Source: Uliginosibacterium gangwonense (GTDB lineage Bacteria > Pseudomonadota > Gammaproteobacteria > Burkholderiales > Rhodocyclaceae). Taken from it: a stretch of DNA of 38,356 nucleotides. Both the position numbers and the translations under genes were made by a program. The stretch lies in contig DYIB01000021.1 of NCBI GenBank assembly GCA_020723855.1, forward strand, positions 1 to 38,356, written 5' to 3'. The notes under the pieces were generated by a model. That model saw only the letters and a program-made list of their open reading frames with translations, was not told the origin of the DNA and did no database searches. Below are positions 24,479 through 31,924 of this stretch, piece by piece; the first letter of the stretch is position 1; each line of letters starts with the position of its first letter.

Positions 24479-24495
24479 GGCACTACTCTGGTGCG
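24479..24495. promoter_or_regulatory. NtrC-like dyad 2 upstream of glnA
   Basis: The plus strand reads GGCACTACTCTGGTGCG, agreeing with AGCACTATATTGGTGCA at eleven positions in both half-sites. Its centre is 31 bases from that of dyad 1 (about three helical turns) and about 137 bases from the expected start, the same layout as the paired enhancer sites of enterobacterial glnA. It overlaps the 3' end of the CDF gene. Confidence 0.72.
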
Positions 24496-25658
24496 ATCCG
24501 GCAGTTAAGAGTGACCTCCCTGAAATAGGGATCACCGGCCAACGCCGTTCGCACCCTCTGTCCCAGTTCGGCCAGGCGCCGGGGGTCGCCGCAGGCCGAG
24601 GGCGGCAGGAAGATCTCCGCCTCGACCCGGTTGCCCAGGTAGTGCAGCAGGATCTTCTCGAACTCGGGCATATCCTCCCCCAATGCGGTGCGCAGGTGGT
24701 GCACCAGTTCGGGTCGCGGCGGGAACACGGGCGGCTTGCCCACCGGTTGCTGGTCGTCCTCCGCATCCACATGCACCAGCACGTTCAGCACCTGGGGATG
24801 GGCCTGCAGCACGCGCCGGCGCGCATCCTCGGCGATGTAATGGCCCTCCGACACGCTGATGCGCGCCGGCACCAGCACGTGAGCATCGACCAGGGCCTGA
24901 TGGGCCATGCGCCGGGTGCGCAGTTCGTGCAGGCCCAGCACCCCGGGCGTCTCCAGCAGGGTGCGGCGGATGGCGGCCACTTCCTCCTGATCCAGCCCAG
25001 TGTCGATCAGCTCCTGGATGGCGCCATAGGCGAACTTCACTCCCATGCGCACGATGAGAAAGCCGACCAGGGCCGCCGCCAGGGGATCGAGGAAGCGATA
25101 GCCCAGCAGGCTGCCGCCTATGCCCACGGCCACCAGCAGGGACGAGGCGGCGTCGGAGCGGGCATGCCAGGCATTGGCCACCAGCATGGGGGAGCGGGTG
25201 CGCTCGGCCACGCGCAGCACGTAGCGGAACAAGCCCTCCTTCGCGCCCAGGGTGATCAGCGCCATCCAGAACGCCGCCTGGCCGATCGCCGGCAGATCAT
25301 CCACGTGCTGCATGCGATTCGCGGCAGCGATGAGAATGCCCGCGCCGGTGAGCGTCAGGCCGGCTCCCAGCAGCATGGAGGCGACGGTCTCGATGCGCCG
25401 GTGGCCGTAGGGATGACCGGGGTCGGCCGGCGCGGCTCCCTTGCGGTTGGCCCACAACACCAGGAAATCGGCCAGCAGATCCGCCAGGGTGTGCATGGCG
25501 TCGGCCACCAGGCTTTGGGCGTGGGCCGCCAGGCCAATGATGATCTGGAGAACCACCAGCACCAGATTCAGCACCACGCCGATGCGTCCCGCGCGCCGAA
25601 CCTCGCGGAAACGTTGCGGGTCTACCCGAGTGTCCCCGGGCCGGTCTTCGCCGAGCAT
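24483..25658 (-). CDS. Cation diffusion facilitator (CDF) family metal transporter
   Basis: Inner-membrane divalent-metal/proton antiporter, 391 aa. About six hydrophobic segments fill residues 25-220. The transport site is His56-x3-Asp60 in DAMHTLAD (TM2) and His165-x3-Asp169 in AWHARSD (TM5). The cytoplasmic domain (about 225-310) ends with VLNVLVHVDAEDD. An additional C-terminal region (about 320-390) resembles a second regulatory domain. Metal preference (Fe, Zn or Mn) cannot be fixed. It is divergent from the rhodanese-nadA operon; its 3' end overlaps an NtrC site of glnA, but this is positional only. Confidence 0.9.
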   Translation of the reverse strand: MLGEDRPGDTRVDPQRFREVRRAGRIGVVLNLVLVVLQIIIGLAAHAQSLVADAMHTLADLLADFLVLWANRKGAAPADPGHPYGHRRIETVASMLLGAGLTLTGAGILIAAANRMQHVDDLPAIGQAAFWMALITLGAKEGLFRYVLRVAERTRSPMLVANAWHARSDAASSLLVAVGIGGSLLGYRFLDPLAAALVGFLIVRMGVKFAYGAIQELIDTGLDQEEVAAIRRTLLETPGVLGLHELRTRRMAHQALVDAHVLVPARISVSEGHYIAEDARRRVLQAHPQVLNVLVHVDAEDDQQPVGKPPVFPPRPELVHHLRTALGEDMPEFEKILLHYLGNRVEAEIFLPPSACGDPRRLAELGQRVRTALAGDPYFREVTLNCRIAPE

Positions 25659-25670
25659 AGAGGGATGCCG

Positions 25671-25676
25671 TATACT
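25671..25676 (+). promoter_or_regulatory. Possible -10 element before the rhodanese-nadA operon
   Basis: TATACT lies 28 bases before the rhodanese ATG, in the only 46 bases between it and the divergent CDF gene. No convincing -35 box is seen at 16-18 bases upstream. Weak evidence; listed because a promoter is expected here. Confidence 0.28.
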
Positions 25677-25704
25677 GTCGAGCCCGCGATTTTAATCCCA
25701 CTCC

Positions 25705-26157
25705 ATGGGTAAGCTGACCGAAATCCTTTCCCTGGCCCAGCAGCGTGCCAGAGAACTGAATCTGCCCTACGAAGGCGCCCTCACCCCCGCCGAGGCCTAC
25801 GAAGTGTGGCGGCTGGCGCCGGGCGCCAGACTGGTGGATGTGCGCACGCGCGCCGAACTGGACTGGGTGGGGCGTATTCCCGACGCGATCGAGATCGAAT
25901 GGATGACCTATCCGGGCGGTCAGCTCAACCCGAACTTCCTGTCCCAGTTGCGGCAGCAGGTGGACCCGGAGGCCCTGGTCATGTTCATCTGCCGCAGCGG
26001 CAACCGCTCCCACAACGCCGCGGTCGCCGCCAGCCGCGCCGGCTACCCGGACTGCTACAACGTGCTGGAAGGCTTCGAGGGCGACAAGGACGCCACCGGC
26101 CAACGCGGCAGGATGGGCGGCTGGCGCTTTGCCGGCCTGCCCTGGATACAGAGCTGA
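25705..26157 (+). CDS. Rhodanese-like domain protein
   Basis: Single-domain rhodanese, 150 aa, likely a sulfur carrier or sulfurtransferase in the cytoplasm. The catalytic cysteine is in MFICRSGNRSHNAAV, the active loop CRSGNRS with basic residues. The N-terminal part SLAQQRARELNLPYEGALTP precedes the fold start LVDVRTRAELDWVG. Five bases before nadA, so probably co-transcribed. Sulfur delivery to an iron-sulfur enzyme such as NadA is possible but unproven. No signal peptide. Confidence 0.9.
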   Translation: MGKLTEILSLAQQRARELNLPYEGALTPAEAYEVWRLAPGARLVDVRTRAELDWVGRIPDAIEIEWMTYPGGQLNPNFLSQLRQQVDPEALVMFICRSGNRSHNAAVAASRAGYPDCYNVLEGFEGDKDATGQRGRMGGWRFAGLPWIQS

Positions 26158-26162
26158 CCAAC

Positions 26163-27263
26163 ATGCAAACCGCAACGATCCGCTTCGACCGCTTCAACGA
26201 TCTGGCCGACGACGCCTGCCAGGAACGCATCCAGGCCGCGCGCGCCAGGCTCGGAAGCAAGGCCGTGCTGCTGTGCCATCACTACCAGCGCGCCGACGTC
26301 TATCGCCACGCCGACCTGACCGGGGACTCCCTCAAGCTATCGCGCCTGGCCGCCCAGGCGGATTCCCAGTACATCGTCTTCTGCGGCGTGCATTTCATGG
26401 CCGAGGTGGCCGACATCCTGTCGCGCCCCGAGCAGATTTCCATCCTGCCCGACCTGGCGGCCGGCTGCTCCATGGCGGACATGGCCAGCCTGGCCAAGGT
26501 GGAGCGCTGCTGGCGCGAGCTGCGCGAGATCGTGGGCGATCCGGACCGGGTCTATACCCCGGTCACTTACATCAACTCGGCCGCGGACCTGAAGGCCTTC
26601 TGCGGCGAGCACGGCGGCATCGTGTGCACCTCCAGCAACGCGCGCAAGATTCTCGAGTGGTCTGTTGCCCGGCGGGAGAAGGTGCTGTTCTTCCCCGACC
26701 AGCACCTGGGCCGCTGGAGCGGCCACCGGATGGGCATACCCCTGGAGAGGATGAAGGTATGGGACCCGGACCGGGAGTTCGGCGGCCTCACCCCCGAGGA
26801 GATCCGCGACGCCCGGATGCTGCTGTGGAAGGGCCACTGCTCCGTGCACCAGATGTTCCAACTGTCCCACATCGAGCGTTTCCGCAAGCAGCATCCGGAC
26901 GGCATCGTCATTGCCCACCCCGAGTGCAACTTCGACGTCTGCAGCCACGCCGACTACGTGGGCTCGACGGAATACATCCTCAAGACGGTCAAGGCGGCGC
27001 CGCCCGGCACGCGCTGGCTGGTGGGCACGGAGCTCAACCTGGTGGAGCGCCTGGCGGAGGAAGTGAAGCCCGAGGGCAAGATCGTGCAGTTCATGGCCTC
27101 GACCATCTGCATGTGCTCGACCATGCAGCGCATCGACCCCCAGCATCTGGCCTGGTGCCTGGAGAACCTGGCCGAGGGCAACGTCGTGAACCGCATCCAG
27201 GTGCCCGGCCACGAGGCGGAGCTGGCGCGCATCGCCCTCAACCGCATGCTCGAGGTATCGTAA
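26163..27263 (+). CDS. nadA: Quinolinate synthase A
   Basis: 4Fe-4S enzyme that condenses iminoaspartate with DHAP to quinolinate in de novo NAD synthesis. 366 aa. The three cluster cysteines are expected to be Cys102 (AGCSMADM), Cys226 (KGHCSVH) and one of Cys316/Cys318 (TICMCSTM). The N-terminal LCHHYQRADVY and the middle SNARKILEW and HPECNFDVC are also conserved. The start is the ATG at 26163, five bases after the rhodanese stop; the ribosome site is weak. nadB and nadC are not in the window. The endonuclease/phosphatase gene follows after 59 bp. Confidence 0.97.
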   Translation: MQTATIRFDRFNDLADDACQERIQAARARLGSKAVLLCHHYQRADVYRHADLTGDSLKLSRLAAQADSQYIVFCGVHFMAEVADILSRPEQISILPDLAAGCSMADMASLAKVERCWRELREIVGDPDRVYTPVTYINSAADLKAFCGEHGGIVCTSSNARKILEWSVARREKVLFFPDQHLGRWSGHRMGIPLERMKVWDPDREFGGLTPEEIRDARMLLWKGHCSVHQMFQLSHIERFRKQHPDGIVIAHPECNFDVCSHADYVGSTEYILKTVKAAPPGTRWLVGTELNLVERLAEEVKPEGKIVQFMASTICMCSTMQRIDPQHLAWCLENLAEGNVVNRIQVPGHEAELARIALNRMLEVS

Positions 27264-27322
27264 CTGCGCATAACAAATCCCAACGGGCGCGGCGCCTGGC
27301 CGCGCCCGGCACCCGCGAAGCG

Positions 27323-28147
27323 ATGACAGCAGCAAAGACCGCGACCGCCGGCGCCCCGCGCGCGGCCGCAGGCGACCAGAGCGCCGACAAGCGGCTCATC
27401 CGCGAGCTGCACATCTGCACCTACAACATCCACAAGGGCTTCTCCCAGTTCAACACGCGCATGGTGGTGCATGAGCTGCGCGAGCGCCTGCGCAGCCTCA
27501 ACCCGGACATCGTGTTCCTGCAGGAAGTGCAGGGGCTGCACCTGGCGCACGCGCAGCGCCACTGCAACTGGCCCAGCGCGCCCCAGCACGAGTTTCTCGC
27601 CCAGGACGTCTGGCTGGACACGGCCTACGGCGGCAACGCCGTGTATGACCACGGCCATCACGGCAACGCCATCCTCAGCCGCTTCCCCATCCTGTCCATG
27701 CAGAACCAGGACATCTCGGCGCTGCGCTTCGAGCGGCGCGGTCTGCTCCACTGCGAGGTGTCCCTGCCCGGCTGGAGCGAGCCGCTGCATTGCGTGTGCG
27801 TCCACCTGGGCCTCACGGCGAGCGCGCGCCGCCAGCAGATGGCGGTCCTGGCGCAGCGCATGGAGAAGCTGGCGCCGGGCGACTCGCCGCTGATCATCGC
27901 CGGCGATTTCAACGACTGGCGCAACCACGCCAGCAGCCTGCTGGCCGACCGCCTGGGCCTGACCGAGGTGTTCTGCGGCGCGACCGGCCGCCCGGCGCGC
28001 AGCTTTCCCAGCACCCTGCCCGTGTTCCGCCTGGACCGCATCTACGTCCGCGGCTTCCGCGTCGGCTACTGCCAAGTGCACTTCGGCCCGCCCTGGTCCC
28101 GGATCTCCGACCACGCGGCCCTGTCGGCCCACATCACGGCCATCTGA
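27323..28147 (+). CDS. Endonuclease/exonuclease/phosphatase-family protein
   Basis: 274 aa with the EEP fold: ICTYNIHKGF (metal ligand Asn), DIVFLQEVQG (Glu), YGNAILS-like HHGNAILSRFPIL, CVHLGLT, IIAGDFNDW and RISDHAALSA (His). All catalytic positions appear present. The first 30 residues are Ala/Thr-rich and likely disordered; no signal peptide is evident. It is immediately before a cardiolipin synthase gene (six-base gap), a frequent pairing of EEP protein with Cls. Substrate unknown: a phosphodiester in lipid metabolism is plausible by context. Confidence 0.87.
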   Translation: MTAAKTATAGAPRAAAGDQSADKRLIRELHICTYNIHKGFSQFNTRMVVHELRERLRSLNPDIVFLQEVQGLHLAHAQRHCNWPSAPQHEFLAQDVWLDTAYGGNAVYDHGHHGNAILSRFPILSMQNQDISALRFERRGLLHCEVSLPGWSEPLHCVCVHLGLTASARRQQMAVLAQRMEKLAPGDSPLIIAGDFNDWRNHASSLLADRLGLTEVFCGATGRPARSFPSTLPVFRLDRIYVRGFRVGYCQVHFGPPWSRISDHAALSAHITAI

Positions 28148-28153
28148 TCGCCC

Positions 28154-29314
28154 ATGCGGGCCGAATTCCTTCCCGGCAATCTCGTCACCCTGCTGGAGAC
28201 CGGCGCCGCCTATTTCCCCGCCCTGCGGCAGGCCATCGACGGCGCCGAGCGCGAGATCTATCTCGAAACCTACATCTTCGAAGACGATCAGACCGGGCGC
28301 ATGATCTGTGCGGCCCTGGCGGAGGCGGCGCGGCGCGGCGTCACGGTGCGCGTGCTGGCGGACGGCTTCGGCGCGCGCGACTTCGCGCTGCGTCTGAGGC
28401 CGCTGCTGGAGGAAAGCGGCGTGCAGGTCCTGATCTACCGCCCGGAGGCGGCGCGCTTCAAGTTCAAGCGCCACCGGCTGCGCCGGCTGCATCGCAAGCT
28501 GGCGGTGGTGGACGGCCGCGTGGCCTTCGTCGGCGGCATCAACATCATCGACGACATGCATACCCCCGGCCACGTGCCGCCGCGCTATGACTACGCGGTG
28601 CAGGTAGAAGGCCCCCTGCTCGGGCCGATACACGATTCGGTGCGGCGCCTGTGGGATCTGGTGGCCTGGGCCAGCTTCCGCCGCCGCTTCCGCGGCCAGA
28701 CCCATACGCCCGCCGTCACCACCTGGCGCGGCGACATGCTCGCCGCCTTCCTGGTGCGGGACAACCTGCGCCATCGCCGCGACATCGAGGAAGCCTACCT
28801 GGAAGCCATCGACGGCGCGCAACACGAGATCGTCCTGGCCAATGCCTATTTCCTGCCCGGCACGCGCTTCCGCCATGCGCTCATGGAGGCCGCCCGGCGC
28901 GGCGTGACGGTGATCGTCCTGCTGCAGGGACGGGTGGAGTATCTGCTGCTGCACTACGCCACCCAGGCGCTCTACGGGGCGCTGCTGTCGGCGGGCGTGC
29001 GCATCTTCGAGTACCACAAGAGTTTCCTGCATGCCAAGGTGGCCGTGGTGGACGGCAGTTGGGCCACCGTGGGGTCAAGCAACATCGATCCCTTCAGCCT
29101 GCTGTTGGCGCGCGAGGCCAACGTCGTGGTGCACAACGAACGCTTCGCCGGCGAGCTGCGCGCCTCCCTGCAGGCAGCCATGGACCAGGGCGCGCGGGAA
29201 CTGAAGCGGGATGACTGGAAGCGCAAGCCGATCGTCTATCGGCTGGCGAGCTGGGTCAGCTACAACCTGGTGCGGGTGATGATCGGACTGGCCGGCTACG
29301 GCGGCAAGCATTAG
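28154..29314 (+). CDS. clsB: Cardiolipin synthase B-type (phospholipase D family)
   Basis: PLD-superfamily phosphatidyltransferase making cardiolipin. 386 aa. The two HKD motifs are complete: His113-Lys115-Asp120 in LHRKLAVVDGRVAF and His293-Lys295-Asp300 in LHAKVAVVDGSW, each followed by GG/GS-N. ClsB-type is favoured because no long N-terminal transmembrane domain precedes the first PLD motif and the C-terminus has only a short basic/hydrophobic end (RKPIVYRLASWVSYNLVRVM). It is the last gene of the rhodanese-nadA-EEP-cls run. Some relatives are bacterial PLD-like hydrolases, but the synthase is the better match. Confidence 0.9.
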   Translation: MRAEFLPGNLVTLLETGAAYFPALRQAIDGAEREIYLETYIFEDDQTGRMICAALAEAARRGVTVRVLADGFGARDFALRLRPLLEESGVQVLIYRPEAARFKFKRHRLRRLHRKLAVVDGRVAFVGGINIIDDMHTPGHVPPRYDYAVQVEGPLLGPIHDSVRRLWDLVAWASFRRRFRGQTHTPAVTTWRGDMLAAFLVRDNLRHRRDIEEAYLEAIDGAQHEIVLANAYFLPGTRFRHALMEAARRGVTVIVLLQGRVEYLLLHYATQALYGALLSAGVRIFEYHKSFLHAKVAVVDGSWATVGSSNIDPFSLLLAREANVVVHNERFAGELRASLQAAMDQGARELKRDDWKRKPIVYRLASWVSYNLVRVMIGLAGYGGKH

Positions 29315-29324
29315 AAAAAGCGAT

Positions 29325-29348
29325 TTCAACGCAAAGGCGCAAAGAAAG
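29325..29348 (+). repeat. Short CGCAAAG repeat between clsB and a gene remnant
   Basis: CGCAAAG occurs twice (29330-29336 and 29338-29344) within TTCAACGCAAAGGCGCAAAG. Sequences like this are often seen in intergenic DNA of unrelated bacteria. It lies just at the broken end of the YceI remnant. The whole 29315-29537 gap holds only this and the remnant. Confidence 0.4.
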
Positions 29349-29351
29349 ACT

Positions 29352-29537
29352 TGACGATTTGTAGATCACGGCGGGATGGCGCTCCACCGCGAAAAAGTCT
29401 TCGCCTTTCAACACCTGATCGAGGACGCGCGAGCCGGTCGTCACCGAGTCCGCATCGATGACCACATGCACGCTGCCGCTGCCGGCCTCGGCGTCGAGCA
29501 CAGCCTGCCCCTTTACGGCGATGAACTTGCCCCGGTA
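29352..29537 (-). pseudogene. Truncated YceI-family remnant after the SDR gene
   Basis: Read in the same frame directly after the SDR stop, the DNA encodes YRGKFIAVKGQAVLDAEAGS then VHVVIDADSVTTGSRVLDQV and LKGEDFFAVERHPAVIYKSS. This is the middle of a YceI polyisoprenoid-binding domain (typical VTIDxxSIxTGxxxRDxHL-DFFDVEKYPTxxFKS). Its start is lost at the SDR stop and the similarity ends at 29352, where the CGCAAAG repeat begins. About 60 of 170 residues remain, so it cannot fold. It could be a fusion scar or a degraded gene. Confidence 0.65.
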
Positions 29538-30359
29538 TCACTTGATATCGAGAAACAGGTCGGGCAGCAGCGGCGCGCCCGGTGTCATGGCATAGGGCGC
29601 GAAGTCGCTCACGCCCTCTTCGCGCAGCACCTCCTCGTCGATGAAGAAGTTGCCGGTGCAGCCGCGGCTGTCGCGGTTCAGGATGGCATAGGCCGCATCC
29701 GCCATGATCCCGGGCTTGCGTCCCTGGGCGGCGGCCACACCGGGGATCATCTGCAGCGCCGCCGTGGCGATGACAGTGCGCGGCCACAGGGCATTCACCG
29801 CGATGCCGTCGTCCCGGAACTCCTCGGCCATGCCCAGCACGCACATGCTCATGCCGTACTTCGCCATGGTGTAGGCCACATGGTTCTTGAACCATTTCGG
29901 CTGCAGATTGAGGGGCGGCGACAGGGTGAGGATATGGGGATTGGGCGCCCGCCGCAGATGGGGTATGCACGCCTGGGAGCAGACATAGGTGCCGCGCACA
30001 TTGACGCCGAACATGAGGTCGAAGCGCTTCATGGGCGTATCCAGGGTGCCCGTGAGGCTGATGGCGCTGGCGTTGTTCACCAGGATGTCGATGCCGCCGA
30101 AGTGCTCGGCGGTGCGCCGCACCGCCTCCTGTACGGCATTCTCGTCGCGGATGTCCACCGCCAGCGCCAGGGCGCGGCCGCCGGCCGCTTCGATCTCCTC
30201 GGCGGCGCTGTAAATGGTGCCGGGCAGCTTGGGATGGGGATCGGTGGTCTTGGCGGCGATGGCGATCTGGGCGCCGTCGCGCGCGGCGCGCAGGGCGATG
30301 GCCTTGCCGATGCCGCGCGAGGCGCCGGTGATGAAAAGCGTTTTTCCTTGCAGGCTCAT
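29538..30359 (-). CDS. SDR-family oxidoreductase (HSDL2-like)
   Basis: NAD(P)-binding short-chain dehydrogenase, 273 aa. N-terminal TLFITGASRGIGKAIALRAA is the Rossmann TGxxxGIG, and NNAS is present (about residue 95). The catalytic set is Ser in LTLSPPLN, Tyr and Lys in YTMAKYGMS. The residues around the active site (WFKNHVAYTMAKYGMSMCVLGMAEEF) are those of hydroxysteroid dehydrogenase-like 2, a group linked to fatty-acid metabolism. The substrate is unknown. Its start is two bases after the CoA-binding gene stop, so they share a transcript with gluQ. Confidence 0.88.
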   Translation of the reverse strand: MSLQGKTLFITGASRGIGKAIALRAARDGAQIAIAAKTTDPHPKLPGTIYSAAEEIEAAGGRALALAVDIRDENAVQEAVRRTAEHFGGIDILVNNASAISLTGTLDTPMKRFDLMFGVNVRGTYVCSQACIPHLRRAPNPHILTLSPPLNLQPKWFKNHVAYTMAKYGMSMCVLGMAEEFRDDGIAVNALWPRTVIATAALQMIPGVAAAQGRKPGIMADAAYAILNRDSRGCTGNFFIDEEVLREEGVSDFAPYAMTPGAPLLPDLFLDIK

Positions 30360-30361
30360 GA

Positions 30362-30838
30362 TCACGACACCGGGTTGCAGGGCGGCCGCTTGGCGGAGAT
30401 GACGCCCGTGTTCACACCGAACCAGTTGAGGCCGCCGAAAAGCCGCGCATATTCGATTTTCACGCAGCGATCCATCACCACTTCCAGGCCGGCCGCTCCG
30501 GCTTTGCGCGCCGCCTCCTCGTTGATCACCCCCAACTGCATCCACAGCACCTTGGCGCCGATGGCGACCGCGTCATCCACAATGGCCGGAATCTCCTCGG
30601 CGCGGCGGAAGCAGTCCACGATGTCCACCTTCACCGGAACGTCGCGCAGGGAAGGATAGCACTTCTGCCCCAGCACCTCGTCGTAGCGCGGGTTCACGGG
30701 GATGATGGTGTAGCCCCGGTCCATCATGTATTTTGCCGCGAGATAGCTGGGCCGAAACCATTGGGCCGACAGGCCCACGACGGCGATGTTGCGGTACTGG
30801 GTCAGGATCCGGCGCAATCCGGGGATGTCATCGACCAT
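30362..30838 (-). CDS. CoA-binding domain protein (YccU type)
   Basis: 158-aa Rossmann-like CoA_binding_2 protein, same fold as the N-terminal domain of succinyl-CoA synthetase. Recognised from IAVVGLSAQWFRPSYLAAKY, YTIIPVNPRYDEVLGQKCYP, VDIVDCFRRAEEIPAIVDDA and KVLWMQLGVINEEAARKA. The AAGGAGG five bases before the ATG at 30838 fixes the start, although the frame stays open further. No biochemical function is established. It sits 23 bp after gluQ. Confidence 0.9.
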   Translation of the reverse strand: MVDDIPGLRRILTQYRNIAVVGLSAQWFRPSYLAAKYMMDRGYTIIPVNPRYDEVLGQKCYPSLRDVPVKVDIVDCFRRAEEIPAIVDDAVAIGAKVLWMQLGVINEEAARKAGAAGLEVVMDRCVKIEYARLFGGLNWFGVNTGVISAKRPPCNPVS

Positions 30839-30861
30839 GGCGTCCTCCTTCGCCGCAGATT

Positions 30862-31779
30862 CTACGCGAAGCCCGCCGGCGCCGCCGCGCTGCGCCGGTG
30901 CGGCACCCTCTCCATGTCCCAGTGCTCCAGGGCCCACTGCCACAGGGCATCCAGCTCCGCCTCGCCCAGATCCGCGGGCGGCCTCTGCCCGAGAAAGGCC
31001 AGGGCGGCGGCGAGCGCCGGCTGCGGCCGGCTGGCGTCGAGGGCCCGTGCGCGTGTCTGCTTGGACAGCTTCTCGCCCCGGGCATTCACCGCCGCGGGCA
31101 GATGGCAGTAGGCCGGCGTGGCAACGCCCAGCAGGCGCTGCAGATAGATCTGGCGCGGCGTGGAATCCAGCAGGTCGGCGCCGCGCACCACCTCGGTGAT
31201 GCCCTGGGCGGCGTCATCCACCACCACGGCGAGCTGGTAGGCGAACACGCCGTCGGCGCGCAGCAGCACGAAGTCGCCCACGGCATGGGCCACGTCCTCC
31301 GTCACCTCCCCCTGGAGACGGTCGCGAAAGCGCACCGGGCCGTCCTCCACCCGTAGGCGCCATGCCCGTCCCCGCCGTCCCGCGGGCAGCCCGCCACGGC
31401 AGGTGCCGGGGTAGCGCCGGCTGCCATCGGGCGCCAGGGCCGAGTCGGCGATCTCGCGCCGGGAACAGGCGCAGGGGAATACGAGACCGTCGCGCCGGAG
31501 GCGTTCGAAAGCGGCGCGGTAGGCGTCCGTGCGCCGGCTCTGGAACGTCACTTCCCCGTCCCAGCGGAAGCCGAATCCCTCCAGGGTGCGCAGAATGGTG
31601 TCGGCCGCCCCCGGTGCATTGCGCGGCGTGTCGATGTCCTCGATGCGCACCAGCCAGGCGCCGCCGCGCCTGCGCGCCTCCAGGTAGCTGCCCACTGCGG
31701 CCACCAGGGAGCCGAAGTGCAGGGGACCGGTGGGAGACGGCGCGAAGCGGCCGCGGTATGGGGATACGCAGACATTCAT
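30862..31779 (-). CDS. gluQ: Glutamyl-Q tRNA(Asp) synthetase
   Basis: Paralogue of the GluRS catalytic core that glutamylates the queuosine base at position 34 of tRNA-Asp. 305 aa with no C-terminal anticodon-binding domain, diagnostic of GluQRS. The HIGH-like motif is FAPSPTGPLHFGSL, the KMSKS-like motif is EKLSKQTR. Zinc ligands are expected in FPCACSRRE and YPGTCRGG. The start MNVCVSPYRG is preferred; there is no strong ribosome site. It begins the gluQ-CoA-binding-SDR group and diverges from the GGDEF gene. Confidence 0.94.
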   Translation of the reverse strand: MNVCVSPYRGRFAPSPTGPLHFGSLVAAVGSYLEARRRGGAWLVRIEDIDTPRNAPGAADTILRTLEGFGFRWDGEVTFQSRRTDAYRAAFERLRRDGLVFPCACSRREIADSALAPDGSRRYPGTCRGGLPAGRRGRAWRLRVEDGPVRFRDRLQGEVTEDVAHAVGDFVLLRADGVFAYQLAVVVDDAAQGITEVVRGADLLDSTPRQIYLQRLLGVATPAYCHLPAAVNARGEKLSKQTRARALDASRPQPALAAALAFLGQRPPADLGEAELDALWQWALEHWDMERVPHRRSAAAPAGFA

Positions 31780-31924
31780 TGGAAAAGGAATACCACGGCC
31801 TGTCCGGCCAGGCAATGCGGGCGGGCGCTGGCCGGAATTAGGACAAAGGAGTATAGTGGCGGGCGGATGGCCATGTCTGCGTCATCAACAGGCCCTAAGC
31901 AAGAACAATAATAAGAGAGCAACC

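Noticed and set aside
26954-29032. 692-codon open frame on the minus strand across nadA, the EEP gene and clsB
   Set aside because: It spans three real genes on the other strand and has low-complexity His/Ala/Gln composition.
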